DNA of 64,000 nucleotides from Agrobacterium sp. a22-2 (GTDB lineage: Bacteria > Pseudomonadota > Alphaproteobacteria > Rhizobiales > Rhizobiaceae). Positions 39,060 to 48,700 of the stretch are shown here, piece after piece; the first letter of the stretch is position 1; each line of letters opens with the position of its first letter. The notes below the pieces were generated by a model. The model was given only the letters and a program-made list of their open reading frames with translations, did no database searches and was not told the DNA's origin. The translations under genes were made by a program, and so were the position numbers. The stretch covers positions 1 to 64,000 of the forward strand of contig NZ_JAAXMM010000006.1 of assembly GCF_012276985.1 (NCBI RefSeq), written 5' to 3'.

Positions 39060-39097
39060 TCACGCATGCAACATTCTGTCCAAAGGGGAACTCATGA

Positions 39098-39164
39098 CAA
39101 GTCTCGACGACAGGAGCCCGCAGGATGGCTTTCCGACCCAGTTGGCTCCTGTCGTCGAGACTTG
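39098..39164. repeat. Inverted repeat, copy 2 of the palindrome family
   Basis: Perfect 21-base arms (CAAGTCTCGACGACAGGAGC plus C, and complement) around a 25-base spacer. Over 24 bases the right arm differs from the arms at 19752-19805 by three transitions only. It lies between two divergent capsule genes, so it is in promoter space rather than in a 3' end. Confidence 0.88.
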
Positions 39165-39239
39165 GTAAAAGGTTCCAGTCAACCGATGTTTTCAGTATAG
39201 AAGGCTGGTAACGGATGAACAAGATTATAAGTGTGTGGG

Positions 39240-40547
39240 ATGCGGCATTTGACCCTTCTTTTCCTGCAAGGACCGGCCTCCCCCTTCCTGAAGACATTGG
39301 CCGAGGCAGCCGAACGGCGGGGCGCCAAGGTCCTGAAAATCAATTTCTGTCTCGGTGACGGCTGTTTCTGGTGGCCGCGCAAGGCCGACTGGTTTACCGG
39401 CCGGCCGGCCGAATGGCCGGATTTCCTCAAGCGCTACGTGACCGAGAAGGGCGTCACGGATATCGTCATGTTGGGCGATGGGCGGCCAAGGCATGCCGCT
39501 GCCGTGACTGTTGCCCGGCAACTTCATATCCGGGCGCATATATTCGAGCATGGATATCTGCGGCCCGACTGGCTGACACTCGAACCCTTTGGGATGTCGA
39601 GCAAATCCTGTTTTCCCGCTGATGCGACAACCATTCGAAAGCTTGCCGAGGGGGAAGCCGATCCGCCAAGCGATGCCCGCTTCGCCAGCAGCTTCCTGAC
39701 CTATGCGCTCTACGATCTGGCCTTCCATATTCCGAATGTCCTGCTCGGTTGGCTGGTTCATCCCCATTATCGTGCCCATGGTGCGGTTCATCCGCTGGTC
39801 GAATATGCGGGCTGGATCGGCAAAGCCATCACCGCGCCCTGGCGCCGTCGGGCGGCCCGGAGTGTGGAACAGCGCTATATCGATGGTTCGCCCGACTTCT
39901 TCCTGTTTCCGCTGCAACTGCCAGGTGACTACCAGATCCGCGTCCATGCCCCGATGGGCAACCTCTTCAAGCTGGTGGCCGCCGTAATCCGCTCGTTCGC
40001 CCTCCATGCCCCTGAGACGACACGACTGCTGTTCAAAGTTCACCCGATCGACAATGGCCTCAGCCGATGGAGCGGGCGGATAACCCGGCTGGCGCGGCAA
40101 AATGGTGTCGAGGGTCGGATCCATGTGATCGACGGTGGCGACCTCGATGCCTTGATTGCCCGTTCCATCGGGATTGTGACCATCAATTCGACGGTCGGCC
40201 TGACGGCGCTTCTGGCACACAAACCGGTTATCGCGCTGGCACCGGCGGTCTATGATGTGGCTGGATTGACCCATCAGGCCAGTCTCGCATCCTTCTGGCG
40301 GATGCCGATGCCGCCCGAACCCGATATGCCGGGAGCACTGGTCAGGGCCATGGCCAGAACCATCCAGGTGCGCGGCGGCTTCATCGGCCGTGCGGCGATG
40401 GAGGCAGGCGCCGAGGCAATGGCGGACCGGCTGTTCGGCGAGACGGACCTGTTGCCCGTCGACAGCCCGCCGGATCGTTCGCATTTCCGCTACGAGGCGG
40501 AACTGTCGGATGTCAGCGGGATATCCGGCGCAGGAACCACCAAGTGA
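39240..40547 (+). CDS. rkpJ: KpsS-like capsular polysaccharide synthesis/export protein (copy B)
   Basis: 435-residue Capsule_synth family protein, a clear paralogue of the divergent copy A (LTLLFLQGPASPFLKTLAEA, FEHGYLRPDWLTLEPFGMSS, LFKVHPIDNGLSRWSGRITR, INSTVGLTALLAHKPVIALA). Sinorhizobium rkp-1 has a gene of this kind (rkpJ) beside rkpA-G-H, hence the tentative symbol. ATG 40240-type starts do not fit; ATG 39240 is preferred over GTG 39231 because the family start follows at once. Its 3' end overlaps the convergent rkpH by 35 bases. Confidence 0.8.
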   Translation: MRHLTLLFLQGPASPFLKTLAEAAERRGAKVLKINFCLGDGCFWWPRKADWFTGRPAEWPDFLKRYVTEKGVTDIVMLGDGRPRHAAAVTVARQLHIRAHIFEHGYLRPDWLTLEPFGMSSKSCFPADATTIRKLAEGEADPPSDARFASSFLTYALYDLAFHIPNVLLGWLVHPHYRAHGAVHPLVEYAGWIGKAITAPWRRRAARSVEQRYIDGSPDFFLFPLQLPGDYQIRVHAPMGNLFKLVAAVIRSFALHAPETTRLLFKVHPIDNGLSRWSGRITRLARQNGVEGRIHVIDGGDLDALIARSIGIVTINSTVGLTALLAHKPVIALAPAVYDVAGLTHQASLASFWRMPMPPEPDMPGALVRAMARTIQVRGGFIGRAAMEAGAEAMADRLFGETDLLPVDSPPDRSHFRYEAELSDVSGISGAGTTK

Positions 40548-41310
40548 GGATCGGCTTGACCAGCGAGCCGAAGCGGGCAAGCAGATGCAGGGTCAGGCCG
40601 AAAAAGATCTCGTGCCGACCTTGATCGAGCCCCCTGACGATGTGCTCGGCGACCTTGTCGGCCGGCCAGGGTTTGACATGCCCCATGATAACCCCAGCTT
40701 CCGGCGGGCGATGGGCCAGTTCGCCGGCCAGTTGCGGCGTGTCGGTGTCGGGGGGATAGCAGATCGCCACATGAATGCCGGCCGGCTCCGCCTCCATGCG
40801 CAGGGAATCGGCAAAGCCCGTCAGGCCGGCTTTCGAGGCGCAATAGGCGGCGTAGCCCGGAATGCCGATCAGCGCTGCGGCGGATGATATGAACAGAATC
40901 GTGCCCCGGCCGCGTTGCCGCATCCCTGCATAGACGGCCTGTGCTGCATTGATCGTGCCGATCAGATTGGTCTCGATCTGCTCGCGCACGGCGCTATCGG
41001 CAGCCGTGTGGAGCAGCCCTGGCAACACGATGCCGGCCGATGTGATCAGGATATCGCAGGGTCCAAAGACTGATTGGGCCTCGGCGATTGCCGCGGCCAA
41101 AGCCGTAGCGTCCGAAACATCGACGGCTGCGAGACGGATGCGGTCCGCGTTGGTCGACCGGGAGGCCTGCAAGCGGCTGGCGGCATCCTGCAGCCGATCG
41201 GCCGAGCGGCCGATCAGGGTGACGCGGCTGCCGTTTCCCAGGTAAATCCCGGCCAGCGCCAGGCCAATGCCGCTGGAACCGCCTGATAAGATGACGTGAC
41301 TGCCGGTCAA
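40513..41310 (-). CDS. rkpH: RkpH-like short-chain dehydrogenase (3-ketosphinganine-reductase type)
   Basis: 265-residue NAD(P)H-dependent short-chain dehydrogenase. The cofactor loop is SGGSSGIG, the tetrad includes Ser in ISSAAALIG and YCASK, and the loop YPPDTDTPQL matches the YPPDTDTP signature of 3-ketodihydrosphingosine reductase. In Sinorhizobium, rkpH is needed for K-antigen synthesis. It follows rkpG by 60 bases in the same operon. The inferred job is reduction of the keto group made by RkpG. A hydrophobic C-terminal segment (FGLTLHLLARFGSLVKPILT) may attach it to the membrane, as in KDSR. Confidence 0.85.
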   Translation of the reverse strand: MTGSHVILSGGSSGIGLALAGIYLGNGSRVTLIGRSADRLQDAASRLQASRSTNADRIRLAAVDVSDATALAAAIAEAQSVFGPCDILITSAGIVLPGLLHTAADSAVREQIETNLIGTINAAQAVYAGMRQRGRGTILFISSAAALIGIPGYAAYCASKAGLTGFADSLRMEAEPAGIHVAICYPPDTDTPQLAGELAHRPPEAGVIMGHVKPWPADKVAEHIVRGLDQGRHEIFFGLTLHLLARFGSLVKPILTWWFLRRISR

Positions 41311-41370
41311 GCCCGCCTGCCTTCCGCGATTGCCGAGCCGCTACCTGTTGCCATGTCGCCAAAAAGCGCC

Positions 41371-42750
41371 CTAGAGCTTGGCAAGCTGGGCCATGACCTG
41401 CTTTACGTCCATGGAGCCGATGCCGAAGTTCTGTTCCTTCAGTCGTCCGAGGATTTCTGCGGTCAGGTCGACGGTCCGCTTGATCTGCTCTTCGGTATGG
41501 GCGCTGGTGATGAAGAACCGCAAGCGCGCCAGCCCTTCGGGCACGGCCGGATAGATGATCGGCAGAACATTGACGCCGGCGGCGAAGAGCTCGTTGGAAA
41601 GCTGCACGGAACGCAGCGAGTCCGCAACCAGGACCGGCACGACCGAATAGCCCTCGCTCAGACCCGTATCCAGGCCACGCTCCCTGGCATGCTCCAGGAA
41701 GGACTGGCTGTTGCGGCGCAGGGCGTGGGTGCGGCGCGGTTCTTCGCGCAGGATATCAAGGCTGGCAATTGCCGCCGCCGCAAGCGCCGGGGCAAGGCCG
41801 ACGCTGTAGACGAAGCCGCCGGCCTGCGCCTTCAACAGCGTGATCAGCGCCTTGCTGCCAGCAATGTAGCCGCCGCAGCTGCAGGTGGTCTTGGACAGTG
41901 TACCCATCCAGATGTCGACTTCGCTGGAGGCAACATCGTAATGCTCGAAAATGCCGCGGCCGGTGTCGCCCAGCACGCCCAAGGAATGGGCCTCGTCCAT
42001 CATCAGCCAGAAATTGAACTGCTTTTTCAGGCGCAGCAGCCCTGGCAGATCGGCAATGTCGCCGTCCATCGAATAGATGCCTTCGCTGATCACGAGGATG
42101 CGCTCGTAATCGCCGGCCAGCGAATGCAGGATGCGTTCCAGATCGGCGCAATCATTATGTTTGAAGAAGCGCCGGTTGGCGCCGGACAGCTTGATGCCCG
42201 TCAGGGCGCTGTTGTGGATGAACTCGTCATGGATCACCAGGTCCTTCGGCCCCATGAGACAGCCAATTGCTGCAACGTTGGTCAGGTAGCCGCTGACGAA
42301 ACAGACGGCGGCTTCCGTCTGGTAGATGTCGGCAAGCGAGGTTTCGAGCTCGCCATGAATGGTGCGCTCGCCGGCGACCACGCGGCTTGCCGAAGCCGAC
42401 ACGCCGAAATCGGCCAATGCGCGGTTGGCCCGCTCGATGACGCGAGGATCCTGGTTAAGCCCGAGATAGTCGTAGGAAGCGAAGTTGTCGAAGCTCAGTC
42501 CGCCGATCTGCGCTGTCGCGCCGCTTGCCGACTCATGGGCCCTGTAGAACGGGTTCTCCATGCCGAGCTGCTGGCTGGCAAACTGCTGCATGGCGACCTG
42601 CTTGTATTCGGCCAGGTCGGTAAAGGCCGGCTGGGTCCGAACGGGCAGTTGCGTCGCAGCCTGTTCGCTGCGCACGACGCGGCCGCGCTCGACGTCCTTC
42701 TGCAGGCCGCGCATCCGGTTCAGAAGATCCTGCCGCTTGTTCTCGTTCAT
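41371..42750 (-). CDS. rkpG: RkpG-like alpha-oxoamine synthase (PLP-dependent acyltransferase)
   Basis: 459-residue fold-type I PLP enzyme of the alpha-oxoamine synthase family (serine palmitoyltransferase, KBL, BioF). The PLP lysine is in GTLSKTTCSCGGYIAG, the Asp contacting the ring is in MMDEAHSLGVLGDTGRGIFE, and the stacking His is in HDEFIHNSALTGIKLSG. These enzymes condense an amino acid with an acyl thioester and release CO2. The start ATG 42750 is preceded by GGAG; a TTG at 42786 would add 12 residues. It lies 46 bases after rkpA, whose acyl-carrier domain probably supplies the acyl chain. The amino-acid substrate is unknown. Confidence 0.86.
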   Translation of the reverse strand: MNENKRQDLLNRMRGLQKDVERGRVVRSEQAATQLPVRTQPAFTDLAEYKQVAMQQFASQQLGMENPFYRAHESASGATAQIGGLSFDNFASYDYLGLNQDPRVIERANRALADFGVSASASRVVAGERTIHGELETSLADIYQTEAAVCFVSGYLTNVAAIGCLMGPKDLVIHDEFIHNSALTGIKLSGANRRFFKHNDCADLERILHSLAGDYERILVISEGIYSMDGDIADLPGLLRLKKQFNFWLMMDEAHSLGVLGDTGRGIFEHYDVASSEVDIWMGTLSKTTCSCGGYIAGSKALITLLKAQAGGFVYSVGLAPALAAAAIASLDILREEPRRTHALRRNSQSFLEHARERGLDTGLSEGYSVVPVLVADSLRSVQLSNELFAAGVNVLPIIYPAVPEGLARLRFFITSAHTEEQIKRTVDLTAEILGRLKEQNFGIGSMDVKQVMAQLAKL

Positions 42751-42796
42751 AGGCTGCGTACTCCAATGCGATATCGGGTCACGCAACGGGTATCCA

Positions 42797-45700
42797 TTAC
42801 CCTTGACCGGCGTGACGGCGGCTCAGGTCGTCGATGATCTGCACATCGGTCGAGGCTTCTTCTTCGCCATCGGTCGATCTGCTTCTCGCACTGACCTTCT
42901 CATACAGTCTCCGCGTCACGTCGCCAACCGTTGCGTTATCGGCCAAACTGCTGAGAGGCATGTCAAAGCCCGTATTCTGTTCGAAGTTCAGCCCAAGTTC
43001 AACCGCCATCAGACTGTCGAGGCCGATCTCCTTCAGAACGCTGTCGAGCGAGATGTTCTCCTTGGGCACCCGCAGGGTGTTGGCGATCTCGCTGGCGATG
43101 ACGTTGAACAGAGCTTCCTGTGCTTCGAGCTGCGATTTGCCCTCGATCATCGATGGCAGATCGATTTCGCCGCTCTCCATTCCGGCCGAATGCTGGGATG
43201 CCCGGCGCATGACCACCTCGAAAAGGGCCTCGTTGACCACGGACAGGGCATGCGCCGCTGCCCAGTCGAATTCCGAGATCATCACCACTGCTGCGTCGAC
43301 CGTATCGGGCGCCGAGCCGATATACTGCTCGACGGCTGACAGGGCGTCGCGGGCATCAAGGGCCGTCTTGCCGATCCGTCGGCCAAGCCGCTGGTTGACC
43401 TCGGCGTTGCGCGCCAGATAGCCGGCATCGGCGATGGCGCCGAATCCGACGGCCAGAGCCGGAAGGTTCTCGCCGCGCCGCGCCCGGGCCAGGCCTTCGA
43501 GATAGCCATTGGCCGCCACGTAGTTTGCCTGTCCGGGATTGCCGACAAGCGTCGTTACCGAGGAGAACAGGATGAAGTTGTCGAGGCTGTCGGTGCGCGT
43601 CAGCCTGTCGAGAATGGCGCCGCCCTTGGCTTTCACGTCGATGACGGGACGGTTGCGATCCTTGGTGAGGTTGGCGATGAAGGCATCGTCCAGCACCATC
43701 GCGGCGTGGATGACCGTCTTCAGCGGCGCCTTGGCACGCAAGGCCTTCAGCATGGCCGCGACATCGCTTTCCCTGGTCACGTCGCAGGCATGCAGCTCGG
43801 TCTTGACGCCCAATTGCGTCCAGCGGGCGATTGCCGCCGTCGTATCGTCATCGGGCGTGCCGCGGCGCGAGCAGAGGGCGATATGCCTAGCGCCCTTTTC
43901 GACGAGCCATTCGGCCGCCATGAGTCCGAAGCCGCCGATGCCGCCGACCACGAGATGCATGCCCTTCGGATCGACCGTCATGCTGCGGATCGGCCGGGTG
44001 GCGATTCGGTCGCGACCGGATACCGGAGGAAGAACGACGATCTTGCCGATATGGCCGGCATTCTGCATCAGCCGGAAGGCATCGCCGATCTCGTCGAACT
44101 CGAAGGCGCGGAACGGCAGGGGCGAGAATATGCCCTGCTCGAACAGGGCGCCGATTTCGGTCAGCATGCGCCGCGACAAGTCCGGATGCAGGACCAGGAG
44201 CTGGTCCGCATCGATGCCGAAGTAGCTGACATTGCGGCGGAAGGGCCGCAGGCCGATCTTGCTGTCGGCGTAATAGTCACGTTTGCCGAGCTCGAGGAAG
44301 CGGCCGAACGGCTTCACCAGCGAGAGGCTCTGTTCCATGGCTTCGCCGAACAGGGAATTCAGGACCAGATCGACACCCTGGCCATCGGTGACGTCCAGAA
44401 CATCCTGCACGAAGCCCAGCGAACGGGAATCGAAGACATGGTCGGCGCCCAGGGTTTCGAGAAAGCGCCGCTTTTCCTCCGTGCCGGCGGTGGCAATCAC
44501 CGTGGCGCCTACATGTTTTGCTACCTGAAGAGCCGCCAGACCGACGCCGCCGGCGGCACCATGGATCAGGATGGTCTCGTTCGGGCGCATGCGGCCAAGC
44601 TCGTTGATCGCGTAGTAGGCAGTCAGGAAGACCACCGGAATGGTGGCTGCCGAGACCGGATCGATCCCGGCGGGAAGCTTGGCGACGCCGGCACGATTGA
44701 CGCTGACATGGGTCGAGAATGCCGAGGCCGCAATGGCCATGACATTGTCGCCCGGCACAAGGTCGGTGATATCGCTGCCGACAGAAACCACTTCGCCGGA
44801 GAATTCCATGCCGATCGAGGCGCCAGCAAAACCGTCTTCAAGGGCTTCCTCGGGCAGCATGCCCATGGCCCACATCACATCGCGGAAATTCAAGCCGGTT
44901 GCGGCAACCTTGACGAGGACATCCGCCGGTCCGATCCGTGGTGTGGCGCAATTTTCCCAACGGATGCTCGTGACCTGCGACGGTACCTGCTGGCGGATCA
45001 CGGCAGCCTCGAACTCACGGGTCGTGCGGGCAGCCTGGACGCTGGCGCCCGGAACGATGCGAAGCTCTGACAAGGCACCGGTCTTCTCGTCCAGAAGCCA
45101 TTCGCGGTTCGGGCCGTTCAGCTCCAGCGCCTTGAAGGCGACGTCGAGCAAGCGTTCGGGCGTATCGGCCTCGGAATTCGTGTCGATCGAGCGAAGATCG
45201 AAGATCTCGTATTCGTTGCGGAGCACGCGTGCGAAAGCCCAGAGGCCGGCATTGACGGCGCTAGTGACGCCGGCCGATCCGTTCTCCTTCACGGGCGCGC
45301 CGCCGGGGGCGACGACGACCAGACGAATCTGCGCCTTGGCGGCACCGGGCCTGCCCTGATATTCGGAACATGCCGCAGCAAGAGCACTCAGCGCCAATAC
45401 ACGGTCCTGAAGGACCGCTGAAGAATCCTCGGCTGTGGCGGAGCTAAGCGGCGACAGGCAGATCACGCCGCGCAGCTTGCCGGCATTCTCGTCGATCGCG
45501 TCGAGGAGCGACCTCTTGTCGGCTTCCAGATCACCGGTGGTCAACACCGGGACGATATCATTACGCCCAAGCGAGAGGGCCGCAGACAGCAGGCGGGCGG
45601 TTCCAAGCCGACCGTCGTGCATCACAAGGCACGAGCCGCCCGGTGCGGTGTCTTCGGTTGCAGCGGGCAGTTCTGCCGGGGCAGAGGACTGCCGGCCGAG

Positions 45701-48700
45701 CGCTTCCATCAGGATCAGGCTGCCGCCCGGAAGATCGCGCGGTGCGATCTCGGCGGGATTGAAGCCCATTCCTTCAAGCTTCTTCTGCCATTCCGCCGCG
45801 GTCAGCAGACGGCCGATCGGGAATTCGGAGGACAGGCTACGGGAGAACCAGTCCTTGGAAAGGCCGAAGGCGAAATCATTGGCCACGCCGGGTGCCGACT
45901 GGGCGGCCAGGAACAATTCCACCTGGGCCAGCCGGCCGCTGACAAAATGATTGGCAAGGTCAGTATCGAGAATGTCGTGCAGATCGTCCGATGCGCTCAG
46001 GACGATGTCGATCGGCTGCAAGGCGTCGAGCTGCTTGCGGTCGATAATCTGCACGTTGGCGTCGGTTTCGAACGCAATCTCGAGATTGCGGCGTGCACCG
46101 GCATCCGGCTCGTAGATCGTCAGGCTTGCCGCATGGGTGGCGGCAAGGTCGGCAAGCTCGCGGCTGAAATGCGGCGAGGTGCTTCCAAGCTCAAGGATGC
46201 GCAGCGGGCGCTCTGCGCCGTCGTTCTGCAGCAGGCAATTGCGCAGGGCGGCCAGCAGAAGCCGCATGCGGTTCTTGGCGATATTGGAATGGATCGCGAA
46301 ATGATCGAGCGTCGCCTCGCTGATGAAGGATGGTGCGCGGGCGTCTTCACGATCCTCGTCTGCTGTCCGCTCACCGGCGTCGAGCCTGTCGAGGACTTCC
46401 CGGTAGACATCGTTGATGAGAACGATTTCGACCGTGCGATCGGGACTGCCGGAATAGAGCTCGCCCAGCACTTCCGAAACGGCCGGCAAGGGACAATCCT
46501 TTTCGAATGTCCATTCGCCGTCGGCATAGGTAGCAAAGCCGGCATCGGCCAGCAGATGCAGCCCGTTGACCAGGAAGTGACGGAATTCGGGATCCTGCGG
46601 CAAAGCGTCGATGCGAAGTGCATAGTTGCCCTTGCCAAGCTTGACCGCGATGTCGTGGATGGCGCGGAACACCGCTGCGTTGAACAGGAACGTCTCGTTG
46701 TCGAGCTGCCCGTCGTCGCTCGGCGTGAAGAACGGCGCCGTGCGCCGAATTTCCGACCCGGCCAGAGCGGCGTCGGGTTTGGCCAGCAGCGAAGGCACCT
46801 TCTCGTAATGGAAGGATAGGGCATCGAGCGACTTGTGCTGCTTCAGATAGGTTCTCTTGAAGCGGCAATCGGCAAGCGTTGCAATGGGTTCGCCGTTGTC
46901 ATCGAGCAGATAGAAGTTGGCCTTGATCGAGGCCGAGCTGATGCGTTCGATTTCGACCATGGCCTTGCGGATGGTCTTGCCGACGGCCTCGACGCGAATG
47001 CGCCCGAAGCGCACCGGAATATAGGGTGCGCCGCCGTGCTCGCCGCTGAAGCGGTCGAACAATGCGACCAGGCCGTGGAACACGGCATCGACCGACAGCG
47101 GATTGAGGTTGTAGTGCAGCAGCGGATGGCCGGCATCGGCGGGCTTGCGAAGCTCGACGGCGACCAGGCGATCACCGTGGCACGTTGCCTTATCCATCAG
47201 CTGGAACCGCGGGCCGTAGTCGAGGCCGAAATTGGCGGCGGTGCGATAGGCCTTGGTTGCGTCGACCACAGCGGTGATGGGATCAAGCGCGAAATCAACG
47301 GGTTCGCTGTGCTCGGAGGCTGTCAGCTTGCGGATACGGGCGACCGCATGAACGGCCCAGTCGTCTTCGCTCAGCCGTTCGCGCGACCTGATCTGCAGAT
47401 CGCCTGTTTCCGTGGAAATGACGGTCGACAGTTCGAAAAGTCGGTTCTGGCTCAATTCCAGCGGGCGCACGATTTCGAGATTGGAAATCTCGATGCGATC
47501 GCTTGAAAAGTGCAGGCGTGCGGCCGAGAGAGCGATCTCGATGAAGCCGCTGCCAGGCAGGATGGCGCGGTCATCGACCACATGTTCGGCCAGATCGGGG
47601 AAGAGATAGGCATCGACATGGTTCTTCCAGGTCGTGCCGTTTGGGTCCACCCGCCAGCCGACGAGCGTGTATCCCTGTTGATTTGTCCGGCCGTAGATAT
47701 CGGCGCGATCACTGGTCGATTCGGGATGCAGATCGGTCTTGTCGAACGGCAGTATCGGCAGGGAAACGAAGGCGTCGCGCTTGCCAAACACCTGCTTTTC
47801 GTCGACAGCCGCGCCGAAGGCCACGGCTCGCGCCATGGACTGGGACACAGGATCCTGGCCCTCTGTGCTTTCCTCGCGCTGCAGCGTCGGCACCACATTG
47901 ACCGAAGCGGACACCTGCTGGGCGATATCGCTGACATAGCTCGACAGGATGGGGCGCGGCGAGACTTCCAGAAACACATTGCAGCCGAGAGCGATCGCGG
48001 CTTCCGTGGCATGCAGGAATTTCACCGGCTGGCGAACATTCTGCCACCAGTATTCCGGCGTCAGCGCCTCGCCGTCGAGGGACGTGCCCGTGACGGTGGA
48101 GATGAACGAGATTTTCGAATTGCGCGGCGAGATCTTCGGGGCGTCGTCGAAGAATGCGGCCTTTGCCTTGTCGATCAGCGGGTGATGGAAGGGATAGTTG
48201 ATATCCAGGAGCTGTACCGCGACCTTACGCTTGCGGGCCTTTTCGCGGAGCGACTTGATCTGGGCATAGGGACCCGAAATGGTCACCGAGTTTGGCGCGT
48301 TGACGGCAGCGACGAAAAGGTCGTCGAGTTCGAGGGCGCGGATGAGTTCGAGTGCTGCATCCTCGCCCAGCTTCACGGCCGCCATCGTGCCCTCGCCGGC
48401 CAGCACGGCCTGGTGCAGCGAGCGCTTGGCAATGACCGACACGGCATCTTCCATGCTGAGCGCGCCGGCGGCATAAGCCGCGGCCACTTCGCCGACGGAA
48501 TGACCGTAGGTTGCCGTTACGTTGAGACCCATGGCGACGAGTGCATCCGACAGGGCCGCCTGGACCGCAAACAGCAGCGGCTGGGCAAGCATCGTGTCGG
48601 ACAGCTTTTCGTCCAGCGCCGGGTCGGACAGGGCGTCCGTCAGATCGATGTCGGAATGGCTCTTGAAAAGAGCGGCGATCTTTAGAAAACAGGTGCGGAA

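Noticed and set aside
43706-45070. 454-codon open frame on the plus strand, one of several inside rkpA
   Set aside because: Antisense to the well-conserved reductase domains of RkpA.
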